NCBI RefSeq assembly: GCF_028554725.1
Contig: NC_071669.1
Location: 50,237,501-50,301,500 of the forward strand
Origin: Zeugodacus cucurbitae
Taxonomy: Eukaryota; Arthropoda; Insecta; Diptera; Tephritidae
Direction of reading: 5' to 3'
Length of the DNA: 64,000 nucleotides
Shown here: positions 50,156-62,478 of the stretch, piece by piece
Layout of the letters: each line of letters starts with the position of its first letter
Position numbering within the stretch: position 1 is the first letter of the stretch
Position numbers and translations under genes: made by a program
Notes under the pieces: generated by a model
What the model saw: only the letters and a program-made list of their open reading frames with translations
Databases searched by the model: none
Told to the model about the DNA's origin: nothing

Positions 50156-50629
50156 ATTTTATGATTTATATGCTAATTTTTTAGTTTTCACGGTAATTTT
50201 CGACTTGGGAGCGCCTATTTTGATATTATGGAACCGGCGGCTGCTATAGACTTTACTCCGAATATCAGTAAAAAAAACTTGACAGGTTATGAAAAAAAAT
50301 TGACAGCTGACTAGCTTTGTTCGTTTCATATTCGTATTTGTCGGAATAGTGAACTTTACAATTGGAGACCGGGTGACACGAATGCTTAAATTTAGTAAAT
50401 TTTATTTTACTTATTCCTTAATTTCCACATAACACTTAAATAATTACTAATTAAAAGTAATGACAAGTGCAAGTAATAATTCTAATAAGAATGTATACTC
50501 AATAAGTTGTTCAAAGCAACAATTTTTGAATAAAAGCTGAGGAATACAAGCTGCGAATCAGCTGATAGGTACATTTGGTTTATGCAACACGAATGCACAT
50601 GTGTGTGTTAAGTCAATCAAACCGCCAAA
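50156..50629. promoter_or_regulatory. Divergent promoter region Mtch / pseudouridine synthase
   Basis: A 474-bp spacer between two ATGs reading away from each other. It is AT-rich with two CAGCTGA words (near 50304 and 50560) and no clear TATA box. A shared bidirectional promoter of housekeeping type is inferred from the spacing alone. Confidence 0.55.
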
Positions 50630-51878
50630 ATGTACCGCTATTTGCTAAACATCTCCTATATTGGCACAAATTTCCGGTGAGTATTATAACTCATATTATT
50701 TTAGTGCAACACATTAAAAATAAATTCTTCCTCATAATTTCGTTAGTGGTATACAGAAAACGATAAATAAAGCTGCAGAATCTCAGGTGGATACAAAAAC
50801 AATACAAGGCTGCATTGAGTTGGCGTGTCGGGCGTTGCATCCCAAAAACGAAATCCAAACGGTGCTTTCAAGTCGGTATGTTGGTGTATTTGCATCTCAA
50901 ATTAGTTATTGCGTATTATCTTATTTTAATAACAATTTTGCTTTGCTTTAGCACCGACGCTGGTGTGCACGCATTACACTCAACACTTCACATAGATTTA
51001 GAGCGTCATAACTCGGAGCCCTACGAAGCTGAAAATGTTACTAGCATTTTGAATCGTATGCTTCTTAAAAATGCCTTACCTATAAGAGTATTGAGTACCC
51101 AACAAGTGCCCAACACTTTTCACTGTCGCTTTCATGCACGAGGACGCACATACTTGTACCGGTTTGCAGTGGCCAAAAATGGTGTTACTGATACTGAACG
51201 CCTAAAGAATCAAAACTTTAAAGCGTTCATACCGGTGGAAGAACTGGACCGCTGCCTTTTTCTACAGTATGTAAACATGTTTATACTAAAATTAATAAAA
51301 TATATATTGTACACATTTCTCTTACAGAAATAGCACATTCGATATAGAGCGTTTGCGCGATGCAACACAAATGTTCCTTGGTTTACACGATTTTCGCAGT
51401 TTTATGAGCGTCAGTCGTCAACATAGTCCAACACGGGATCATCCTAGATACACAGTGCGTACAATCGATGAAATTAAACTGAAACCTGGAAAATCAGCTG
51501 CGATTGGCGCAAATGCTGAATTGGCAGAGAGCATCTACGATTATTGGGAAATTGAGTTCAAAGCAAAAGCGTTTCTTTATAAACAAGTTAGTGCAATTAA
51601 TTTTATTTAATGCAATTTATTTATTACAAAAGTAATCACATTCAATGCAGGTGCGACGCATTGTTGGCACATTGTTAGCGCTTGCTACCGGGCGCATCGA
51701 AGAGCGTTCTGTATATCAAATGCTAACCATACCATCGAAAAACTCTTGGGATCATCGCATATTGCTCTCGCCACCACTTGGGCTCTATCTTTGTCGTGTG
51801 CACTATGATGCAAATGATTTGAAGCTGCAGCCCACAACAGTTAAACAAAATGAGTCTTCTCCAGCAGCTACAAACTAA
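50630..51878 (+). CDS. tRNA pseudouridine synthase, TruA family (PUSL1-like)
   Basis: Five exons join in frame: 50630-50676, 50747-50875, 50952-51266, 51328-51586 and 51651-51878, giving 325 aa. The start MYRYLLNISYIGTNFRG matches the TruA N-terminus (family form Y.G..F.G). The catalytic motif is TDAGVHAL across the exon 2/3 join (SSR-TDAGVHA), with the nucleophilic Asp. Later landmarks are ARGRTYLYRF, LGLHDFRSF and KAFLYKQVRRIVGTLLALATG, all in family order. These enzymes isomerise uridine in tRNA, and PUSL1 in mammals is mitochondrial. No obvious targeting peptide is seen. The last 29 coding bases overlap the start of the downstream phosphatase ORF in another frame. The gene is divergent from Mtch. 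Confidence 0.93.
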
Positions 51879-52455
51879 GCGCAAGGCTTTGAAAGCCACC
51901 ACAACCACTGTAACCACCGAAAGTGGCAAACGTTTTATCGTAGCCAATGCAACTACCTCAACACCCATACAACAACAGCTACAAGCACAATCTTATGGTT
52001 TTGTAGTCGATACAAAACCAGATACCACACCAGCATGCATTCTAGCCGATTTTCTCTACTTGGGCTCACAAGATGCTGTTAATAGTGAAAATATAAGTGC
52101 ATATAAGTTAACACATATTTTAAGTGTCGGTATAGAGACCCCACTATTGGATAGTGATAAAGTGGTGAGACATTTTCTGCCATGTCTCGATTTGCCTGAA
52201 ACCTTACTTTCAGCGCATGTCATACCAGCTGCAAACAAATTCATCAAAAGCGCGGAATTGGCTCGCGGTCGTGTGTTAGTGCATTGTAATGCTGGTGTTT
52301 CGCGCGCGGCCAGCATTGTTATTGCATATTTAATATTAGTACGCGGTATGCGGTACGACGCGGCATATACTTTGGTAAAATCAAAACGCGAATGCATACA
52401 ACCAAATGTAGGATTTATTAAGCAATTAAAGCAACTAAAATTAAACGATGTGTAA
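51850..52455 (+). CDS. Dual-specificity protein phosphatase, DUSP19-like
   Basis: A single exon, 201 aa. After a Gln/Thr-rich N-terminus of about 60 residues comes the phosphatase fold: ILADFLYLGSQDAVN, then THILSVGIETP, the general-acid loop with D114 (CLDLPETLL) and the signature VHCNAGVSRAASIVIAYL with C146 and R152. It ends GFIKQLKQLKLNDV. The signature and the LDLPE loop fit DUSP19/SKRP1, a MAPK-pathway phosphatase. The ATG at 51850 lies inside the last exon of the pseudouridine synthase, in a good context (ACAAAATGAG). No separate promoter or acceptor is evident before it, so it is probably translated from a shared transcript. AATAAA follows at 52784. Confidence 0.92.
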   Translation: MSLLQQLQTKRKALKATTTTVTTESGKRFIVANATTSTPIQQQLQAQSYGFVVDTKPDTTPACILADFLYLGSQDAVNSENISAYKLTHILSVGIETPLLDSDKVVRHFLPCLDLPETLLSAHVIPAANKFIKSAELARGRVLVHCNAGVSRAASIVIAYLILVRGMRYDAAYTLVKSKRECIQPNVGFIKQLKQLKLNDV

Positions 52456-54349
52456 GCTCGATGTAAGTAATTTTACTATATAACAGTAGTGTAGTGGTAG
52501 TTTAGTGAGTAGTTGTAATTAGTATGAAATTGAAATTGTATAATTATTCTAATTTTGCATTATTTTAAACAAGTTTTCGTTTAATGCTACTCGATATAGA
52601 AGTAAGACGCCTGTACTTCTTGTATTATCTATTTGGGGATATGAATGGATGGATTCATAACTTATATGCTCATATTCGTAAGAATTCAAAACTCTTAGTT
52701 ATTTAAGTCTCTTTTCCGATATTAAAAAAGTTACTATTTGGAGAAATGATTCTCAAATTTTTACCTTAACCTCCAAATGTAACAATAAAATTTTGAATTG
52801 CGGGAGAACCTTAAACTAAACTGATCCGTTGTATCTGCTATAAAGTTAATTCGAGTAGAAAGGTTTCTTTTTTGCTTTTCTAGTAAGTTTTTCACGAATT
52901 AGATTTTGTTTGGTTAGCCCTTTGCACGTTCTGCCTTAGGTCGCTTGCAGTACGAAAAAAACTTAAAAACTTGTACTAAGCCCTACTCTAAATTTGTATC
53001 CAGACTTTGTTTTTGTTGTTGTAGATACAATAAAATGGGTTTTGAGAAATTTTTGCTGGGTGGCTCCTTAGGAGGTGATACATTTTGTTCCATTCAGCTT
53101 AGTTGGAACCAACATTCTTGCTACTCCTCTTGCTTAAACACCCTCTCGTTGTGTTAGAATATAAATAAAAAAAAAAAACAAATATAATTTCTTCTCTACA
53201 TTAAGATTTATTGAATTTTATAATTTCCTCTCTACTACAAGAGAGTTACAATAGGATACCAAGCCGACTTGTATCGTTCGTTTTCTTCACTAACATAGGA
53301 ATACATAAAATTTTTGATAATGTAATATATATGTATAGATTTATATATAGTGTTGTAATAATTTAAAATAAATGCTTAATAATGTTAATCTTAAAGATTT
53401 TTTGACTATGTCGAAATGTGTGAACGCTCACACGTTTGCCAGCGTTACAGTTAGGAAATACAAAATGTACAATGTTATGACACACCAGTTTACATGTAAG
53501 CACTTCCACGAGCTTTTTGGGATAAAAAAGAAAAAAAATAACTTAATTAAAATTATAAAATAAAGAATGAAAATTTAATTTACAACGGTATTTAAGTGGT
53601 GTAATAATATAATATAATTTAAGAAGGATATGTTACAGTGGTAAAGAAATATATACAACAAATTTAAATAAAGTTAATATGCAATCGCAATTACATAATT
53701 ACAAGTGAAATTCTGCAATTAAGTTCGAAATCGCTTAAACACACTTCGCTTAAAATATCACATTTAAAATTAAATATTAAATTAAAATTACTAAATTACA
53801 AAGACAAGCGTGTAAATACATATAAAATGTATATGAAAACACGCTCGAGTGTTTTTGTTGTTTTTTACAAGAAGTGAAAGTGCCTTTCTCGTTCGTGGGA
53901 CACATTTTCTAAATTAAAACAAACTGCTTTTCCAATAGTTGTCAATTTATATGTATATGTATGTATGTTTGTTTGTATAGCTATATGTATGTATGTATTT
54001 GTTATTATTGCAATACCGTTTAAGTATATCCATTTAAACGACAAGAATTTGGCTTTTGATTATGTCGGCATGCTCATTGCCTAGCAGTTAGCTAAGTTTG
54101 TGCTAAAAAAGTTACCGTTATATGCTATAACTCCATTATATATGTATGTATATAAATTGTTGCTGGAAGCATGAAGCATTGAAGCACATTCACTATGTAG
54201 TTATCTTAGCTGCGGTTGTGTAGAAAAACCCCTGCCTCTTCTAAGTAGTACTGGGTTTCATGCCAACTTGTGGAAGACTTTGGTAGCCTTTGACAAACAT
54301 TAACTGTCGACTAACAGTTCGTGACGTTGCCTACACCAGCGACCGCAAC
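52456..54349. other. Shared 3' region of the phosphatase and p130CAS
   Basis: AT-rich, with an AATAAA at 52784-52789 for the plus-strand transcript. The rest is likely 3'UTR of the minus-strand p130CAS gene plus spacer, with TATGTATG microsatellites at 53950-54000 and 54139-54155. No further gene is recognised. Confidence 0.5.
52784..52789 (+). terminator. Poly(A) signal, synthase/phosphatase transcript
   Basis: AATAAA 329 bp after the phosphatase stop codon. No AATAAA was noticed between the synthase stop and the phosphatase stop, which favours one shared 3' end. Confidence 0.5.
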
Positions 54350-56293
54350 TTATAAGCTCAGCTGCACCGCTTGCAGCATCGCCACTTTGAGATCCGCCGC
54401 CAAGTGACTGATATCGACCACAGAGTCCACCATCTCTTGCACCGCCGTAACGCTGGGGAATTGCGCCGCTGCCTTCTTCGACTTTTGCACGCAGGTTTTT
54501 AGCGCCTCGGACAGCGCGTCTGTGCAGCGTAAAATCTTCTCACGCAATTCGGCTTTGGAGACATTGCGATGCACTATGTCGCCAATGGTGACCAAGTTGT
54601 GCGCGCTGACCACGACAAATTTACCGTAGGCGATGAAGAATTTCGGTGGTTGATTCTTCTCCACCGTCTCCAGGAAGGAGTCGATCGCTTGCTGTAGATT
54701 ACCCATGTGTGTGGAGATTTGCACGGCATAGTAGCACACCAGTTTCTTATCCTTAACGGTTAATTCTGGTTTCTTCGTGTTGGTGTTGTTGCTCGCATTC
54801 GTTGTTGTTACATTGGAGGCGGCCATAACGGTTGTCTCCGCCGCTTTGATGACGGTGTCGAAATTCTTCTTCAAATTGGCCGGTATTGCTTCGCGCAGCG
54901 CCGAGTTCTTTTTCGCGGCCGCATCTTTCGACTCGAAGGACACATAATCATAGTCTTCCACCCACTCCGAACTGCCGCGATTCTGTGTGTTTTGTTCTTG
55001 TGTTGTGCTAGCGCCTTTCGCGCTCTCCTCCTCATCGGCGCCGCTCTCGCTCAAACTGCGTTTGAACAGCAGCGACGCATTGCCGTGTATGAACGAGGTG
55101 GTTTGGCGCACATCTTCGGTGAGCGTTTGCGCGCATGCAATCAGCTGATCGAGACTATCGGGCGGTTTGTTGTTGGCCTTGAATTTCTCCTCGCTGCGCA
55201 ACAGCTGTTCGATGGCCCAACCCTGCGCGTCCAGCGTCTCGGTGGTGTCGTGCACCAGCTTGTCGGCATCACGCAGCGCGCGCACATGTGGACGCAGCTT
55301 CAGCGCTAAATTGCGATCTTCGGAGCGTGTGGCATTGCCCAGCGCGCCTTCGCCGAACTCGCTGAGGTCATGCAGCGCGGTGCGCAAGCGCACTGCGGTC
55401 AATTTGACATCCATCAGCACGGGTTCGAGTTTCTCACGCTGGCGCCAACTCGGCGTGACGAAGGAGAGCAATCTGTAATAGAAAAGAAGTTGTAATACGG
55501 TTGCTAAATGGTTCCACTAAAATTCCACTCACTTTGTGATTGCTGTTTTGGCCTCAAATTGCAATTTGTCCAGCGTATACAGCGCCGACGACAATTCCAG
55601 CGGCAACTCTTTGCTGGCCGCGGCTGCCATCAGCGTTGCATTGGGCGATGACTTCTCCGCGACCGGTGTGCTCAAGTTCGACGGCAATGGAAAATCGTAC
55701 GCGGCACAATTACCATTCATGCCATGCGCTGGCGATTGACGTTGTTGCAGCAAGAGTTGTTGTTGCTGTACGGCGCGTACCGGCAGCGGATTGCGACGCG
55801 GCACATCATAATCGGGCATATTCGCCAACGACGAGCGATTCGATGACGAGAAGGATAAACTCAAGCTGTCGCTGGTGAGCAGAGACGAGTTGGAGCTGCT
55901 CGGCGTCAATGTGTTCTGGTGCTGGATGAGCGTATTCAACGGACGCGGCACATCGTAGGACTCCTCTTGTATGGGTGTCGAGCAGACTTTCATGTTGTGC
56001 TGCGCGGTGTCGGCGAAACGCAATTGTGTTGGTGTTCGACACACATTCTTGGGACAATCGTAATTGACTGGTGTGGCCGGTTTTGGTGTATCGTAGGTCT
56101 CGAACTCGCTGCCGCTGCCATTCGCCGCAGTCGCCGACATCATGGAGATGTTCTGATAGATACTTTGGTTGCTATAGAGTTGTTGTTGTTGCTGTTGTAA
56201 CTGTTGACTCGGCTGACTGTGACGACTGTAAGGGATTGCTGCTGCCGGACAATTGTAGATGTAAACATCACCGTAACGCTGCGGTGTTATGAC
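54350..56293 (-). CDS. p130CAS: p130CAS adaptor, C-terminal two exons (5' exons outside the window)
   Basis: Two minus-strand exons, 56293-55533 and 55472-54350, join in frame (phase 2) and give the last 627 residues. The first exon opens VITPQRYGDVYIYNCP, the segment that follows the SH3 domain in CAS proteins, and carries a short polyglutamine run plus the YxxP sites YNCP, YDTP, YDCP, YDVP (twice) and YDFP, which bind Crk SH2 domains when phosphorylated. The second exon holds the serine-rich four-helix region, EWVEDYDYVSF (Src-binding YDYV-like site) and the C-terminal FAT-like domain. CAS scaffolds integrin, FAK and Src signalling at adhesions. The SH3 exon was not found to the right, so the gene begins beyond 64 kb or in an exon I could not see. 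Confidence 0.9.
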
Positions 56294-59200
56294 CTGGTGA
56301 GCAGAAGGGAAAGTAAAAGGATTAATTATCTTAACGGAAATTGTATTTTATTTGTAATAGCCAGCATAGACACTTGCACTCAATTCACAACCGGATATGT
56401 AGCAACATAAAAAGTGCATGCCGCACCAACATTGACCGACTCTCACGCTTACCTACTCCGGCCGACACATCCGCTGTGTATCCTTATCCCATAAATACGA
56501 GTACGTAGCAGAAGACAAGGCGTAGCAGCGTAAAAAACAACGCTTCTTATCGATTTTTTAGACACACACGCACATACACACACACTCTGCATGTGATTCA
56601 AGGTGGCACACATACACCAACGAACTTCAAAGGATAACGATTTCTAGCGCTTACCTCAACGAGTTACATAATCGCCGTCTTATCAAAATTACAAAAGTAC
56701 AAAATTTCATATAAAAAAGACTACACTTAAATCTAAATCGTTTTCATTTTAGCTGCGAAAAAACTACAAATCTCCAAAATCCTTTGCTTTTGCGACCGTC
56801 TTTCGTTTGCGCTAACTGCAAGCCAACACGAACAGCAATGCGCCCCAATCACTACTGTCGCATTGTTGGTCACAGAAACAGTAAATAACAATCTGAGACC
56901 ATTGTGGCGTCAGCGCATGCGCTAATTTTAAGGCGCTGTTAGATGGCGCTGCTGCCGTTAAGCGCTGAATATTTGTTGCGCGCGGTGCAAGGACCTGCCT
57001 GGCCGCCACACCGCTCCAGTTGTATATTGTGTTGCAACAACAGCGTGCAATTCATGTCACTGCCAAGGTGAGACGAGTGTATGGTCGGTACTCCCAGCCA
57101 TTTAGTCCTGCTGGTTTTGTGGACTTGGCTGCTTTTAATGCACGCTCTTTGCCATAAAGTCACGTAGGGGCGTAGCCGACCACATTGTGCTTTGGCGCCC
57201 GCTGCTGGCATCGCAATAAAGGTACACAAAGTCGCTTGCAACGGTGTGGCATGTGGGATTATGTGCCACGGGAGTGTTTTGTGCGCTTGGAGGTGCTGCA
57301 GGATGTGTGGGAAATGTGTGTATTTCCTTAAAAGCGCATAAATCACTTTGTTTCTGATTGTGTATGAGCATGCTAAGTGCTTTTTAATTATTGTTATCTT
57401 TAGCTTTTTAAAAGCAGATTACATTTCTTGTATGACTTTTTCAATTATTGTGCTCAAATCCTTTTTGTTGGATAGTACTAACTCATAAACCTTTGACGAT
57501 TGAAAAAGAAAAAACAGATCAGTTTATGCGGTCTTTAATTTTGCATTTGTCTCACCTGCCCTCCTCTTTTTCATTAGAAGAATCTAAAAAACACCACACT
57601 TCATTGAGCTGAAATTCCTATCAACCTTTAAGATAGTCGAGATCCTTCGATAAAGATCCCTAGACTTTTGTTCTTGATTATTTAGTTCTCTTAAGTGGTT
57701 TCCATCTACAACTGGCTTCTAAACTAAGTGATGAGATGAGATTCTTTGTCCGAAAACAGGTCTTCAGTTTGACAAAGACTTAAGTTATCTTTTAAGAATC
57801 ATTGTTAGCATGACAGTCCTGTGCAGAAACACCCTGTGAGGAATTTCTTATTAGATTTTTGTTTCTTTAAACTGTTTCTTGAGCAAGTCCAATGGGTATA
57901 TCTTCTTCTAGTTCATATATTGATACTTGATTTATAATTGTATGACATCAAAGGATCATATAATTTCTGCTCGCCTGAAAACTACTCACGGAATTGTACT
58001 TTTATGCTCATAGAGATCGACTATATATAATTTTCGTTCTGAAACTTCGATGCCATACAAACTTTAATCTAAAATTCCCGTTTTCGAAACATTCTGACCA
58101 AAGCGCCAGGATCTCCATAATTATAGAAGTTAATTTTAGTCTACTATTCTTTATATATTTATTCCGGTGTCGGGTGGATCATTTTATACGTTTTAAACAG
58201 CGTCTCTTCGAAACGCTCCAAAACCCACTTTATGAGGAAAAAATCCCGTAAGGTACATATTACTTTCAAAACCTATGTATATTCTCTATAGTAGTATCCC
58301 AAAAAATATGACTTTCCCGAAGACTAGCAAAGAAGATTAAATTTTAACAGAAATGAAGCGAAGCAAATAAAAAAACTAGTCGAAAAAGTGGGGTTAGTTT
58401 CAGAAAACTAGGGTTAGGTTCATTTCTCAAACAAAAAATTGTCCTTTATATAGAATTCTGAACTACTCAAACTGTAGGATCTCTATTATATCAATTAAGG
58501 TTAAATTAAAATTCCAGAAAAAAGAGGAAAAAGAAATGAATTATTATTCTGTTACCTGACACCATTTATATGTAAATCGATATTAATACCAGCAAACATA
58601 TTGTACCTATTTACTAGTGTGCCACTTTCATAGACCACAAAACTCAAGCGGCAACAGCACCCCTTTGCACTCACACACCCTTCTGCATTGGCATTCGGCC
58701 GATACTTGTAATTTCGTTCTGCAATAATTGACGCGTAACACGAGTCATATTTCCACTCCCCACAGACTTTCTTTTCATTACACTTCGAAATGCGCTTGGC
58801 AAAAGGAAATTATTATTAATATGTATGTCTGCATACATACAAACATAGATACTTGCAACATGCAACATACAACTAGAAATTTCAATGCAACATGCAGATG
58901 CTCGACGGCTAACAGCTAACAGCTGCCAAGGGCTAAACATACAAAACCCAACTACTCATTTCCTCTCTACAAACATACCTACATATGCAGTTATTTGTGG
59001 AGCGCATAGGGGTAACTGTAAAAGGTGAAAGCGTAAAATTGTGAAAAGAGGAAAGTGGCCGCAGGCTTTTGCAGTTTTTGTGTACCAGCCAGTCAGCCAG
59101 CCGAAAGACAAACAACCATTTGAAGATCAATAGAATTCGATAAAATTCTTGCAATGATGCAATGCAAACGACATCTGCTGCACTCAGTTGGACTGTTGGT

Positions 59201-61912
59201 CTGAGTAATCGAAATGGGGTGCAAAAGGCAATAAGCGAAATGTGTTGACGCAATTTGAGGGGTAAATAGAGAGGTTAGAACAATAAGCGAATTAATTGCC
59301 GACTTCAAAGTAAAGAAGTAGCTCACTTCCAAAGTAAACTGCAGAAAATATTTTTTTTTTTTTTGGCGTTTGTGTAGGACTACAGCTGCAGCGTAAGATT
59401 TTTGACATTTTTTTGCTGTCATGGAAGTATTAATTAATAGCAACAATGGTTGATATACCAATTCTCTTATAAAACGTTTTTTGAACACAATAAAAGTCAA
59501 TTAGAGATTTTCAATTTAGATGAGAGGATAATTTTTTCTTTTGTATCTTCTTAAGGATAGTCTCCTATGGTGTTCTAACACGATTGTTTTTTATTAAGAA
59601 TATTGTTCATCGATCTAATCTAGATCATATCTACCTGGATCATATCTACCCCGATATAATATTTAGGATATCAAAATTAACTTTTCTTTACTAAAGACCT
59701 AACCTAATTTATTCTCAACAAGACTAGAAATGTTCTAAAAATAATCCTTTGGGTTTCAATTTTTAAACTTAAAATTTTTAGTACAATGACTTTTCTTCAC
59801 GAAAATCTAATGATATTGTCTCTCCAATACGCAAGAAAAATACTACCCTAATCGCCTATCCGAATTAAAATTGTCCCAACTCAATAGTGGATTTTGAAAT
59901 TCAATCATTGCATTGTTCCAAAGACTCGGTATTGACTTGAAAGATCCAAGTTTCATATCCGGTTAATTGTAAGAGTAAAATTTCTCACTAGATCTCTTTG
60001 GAACAATATCGAAAATATCGACGGAATTTAATATCTCATTACCAATTACCTTTATAGCAAAACCTTTCGACAGAACTCTTTGGAACATTGTCAAAAAATT
60101 AAATTGATGATTCTTAAATAACAAAAACGTTCTCTGACAATAGTGATAATACATTTTGAGAACCTAATTTCGATTTTATTCCAAACGGATTCTATATTAG
60201 TTGTATACAGCTACACTTAGATCGATCTAAATCTTCAAAATATTATTTTAAGAATTTTAAGACAGTATCTCTGGGATGCATTAAGAGATATTTTACTCTA
60301 ATATAGAAAGAAAAACATCAAAGCATTCTTAGATATGATGCAATTTTTCGATAGAATTGCTCAATTTTCTTTTCTTCACAATATTTTAATGATTATTGAG
60401 CTTAGAAACATATGAAAATACTTTATATATATATATATGTACATACATACAATATCTTGTTAAATAGAATGAAGACGACACATGATACAATTACACTAAT
60501 GTAGTTTTCAATTTGTGCCACATCGTATATTTGTGACTGACTCACACTCATATCTATCAAAATCATACAATAATAACAATTAAGAACCGCTACTCATCAA
60601 AGGTGAACAATCGATTTCATTGTTTTACCAATTCCACGAACACACTTACTCTTATTCTTCTTCTTGCAAATATAGAGCACTTTGAAAGAATACGAACATT
60701 CTTTGTCTATGCGCTACTCAGAAGACACATGTTTGAAAATAATATTAAATGATTCCGATAGTCATCGGCATGAGTTGGCACCCAGTCCACTCATATTCAT
60801 GCTCGCTCATATCATAATATTATTACAGGCCGATACTTTGGAATCATTACATTTACTGCACATTATTATTGTTATCGTATGTATTTAACTGATATGTATT
60901 ACTCTATATGTATGTACGTATATGAGCCATATAGTAGGAATATACCCTGTGGGAAACTAGAGAATCTTAAAAAATATATATAGAAGAATTGTATAAGCGA
61001 AAGTAGATTGAATGTGACTGAAAGTGGATTCTGAAAAGATTCTATACTTCTTGTATAACACCGAAGTCGAATCACGAACTTCAACTACTTCAAATTTCTC
61101 TCCACTCGAAATAGTTCCTGCATGGAATCTATACTCGTACTCATTCCTCGTTAACTCTGCATGTAACCTATTTTATTTGGTTATAAAAACCCGCCAGTAT
61201 ACGAAATTCTTATTGCGCTCATGACTTATTTAGGCCACAAAGGGGTCATAGAGCGGGCAGTGAAATGGGTGCGGTGTTACTACTTTACATACTCTGTTGT
61301 TGATTGGCTTGAAGACAGCAAAAACTCATCACATTTCTTCAAAGTCGAAAGTTTATGCTATGACTTATGCTTTTCCCAAAGAAACCATAAAAAATAAAAG
61401 CAAAAAAAATCGCTGGCAATTCATATTTCTAAAAGGTTGAAAAGAGGAAGTTCAAGTGTTGTGGACAGCGCTAAATTTACTTTTAATTGCTGTAAGAGTG
61501 TTTGCTGTATATTTGTTTCTGTAGTTGTTGTTGTAGTGTTAAATGTTGGTTATAAAATCAGGTTTTTAAGAAGAAAGTGTTTAAAACAAGGCTGGGCTAA
61601 ATGTAGTTTAAGAAATTAAACGTATCTTCTTAGTGAGGTAGTTGCGGTTTAAAGTGTTAATGACTAAAAATATAACCTACAAAGACGCGAATAATGATGT
61701 TAAGAATAAGCACAGAGGCTTTAAATATTTGTAACTGGCTTTAATTATGATTTTTCATGGGCGAGGTTAATTTAAACTTTTAAACCTTCTATTCCAACGA
61801 AAATATGACCAGAGTTAGATACAAAAAAGTCGACGAATTCTAGTGTTACTTTTAAGAGTGTAATAATCTAATAGCACGAGATTCAAAATATTTTAGGTCT
61901 CTAATCTGTTGT
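56294..61912. other. Upstream intron or 5' flank of p130CAS
   Basis: No exon is recognised. A polypyrimidine acceptor (CTGCTCACCAG on the minus strand) ends at 56294. GC-richer text at 56800-57330 has open minus frames but no domain. Other content is AT-rich, with TATA/CATACA microsatellites at 60423-60450. Confidence 0.5.
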
Positions 61913-62467
61913 TGTCACTCTTGCCAACAGGTGCTACTTTGGACTGAGTAGGCAATTGAAAAGTAAAGTCCTCTCTCGACGAACCAAAATCAAACTCTAT
62001 AAGTCGCTCATTATTCCCGTCCTGATGTATGGCGCTGAAGCGTGGACGATGACAACATCCGATGAGACGACTCTTGGGGTTTTCGAGAGAAAGGTTTTGC
62101 GCAAGATTTTTGGTCCTCTAAACATTGGCAACGGCGAATACCGCAGGCGATGGAACGATGAGCTGTACGATTTATACGACGACATTGACATAGTTCAGCG
62201 AATAAAAAGACAGCGGCTACGCTGGCTAGGTCATGTTGTACGGATGGAAGAAAACACTCCAGCTCTGAAAGTATTCGATGCAGTACCCGCTGGAGGAAGC
62301 CGCGGAAGAGGACGACCTCCACTCCGGTGGAAAGACCAAGTGCAAAGTGACCTGGCTTCACTTGGTGTTTCCAATTGGCGCCAAAAAGCAAAAAGGAGGA
62401 ATGAGTGGCGCGCTCTGGTGGATTCGGCTATAATCGCTTAAAGCGGTTCCTACGCCAAATATATATA
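61913..62467 (+). mobile_element. 5'-truncated RTE-like LINE, very young copy
   Basis: An 11-bp duplication, TAATCTGTTGT, flanks it at 61902-61912 and 62468-62478. The body is colinear with 7672-8226 of the large LINE, with only a handful of differences seen by eye over about 540 bases (for example IFGPL for IYGPL). The frame stays open from 61956 to the same stop codon (62441), and the (AT)n tail is short. It shows 5' truncation by incomplete reverse transcription. It lies upstream of p130CAS. Confidence 0.93.
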
Positions 62468-62478
62468 TAATCTGTTGT

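Noticed and set aside
54992..56292. Plus-strand ORFs opposite p130CAS
   Set aside because: Mirror frames of a GC-rich minus-strand coding exon; the minus strand has the conserved YxxP sites and C-terminal domain.
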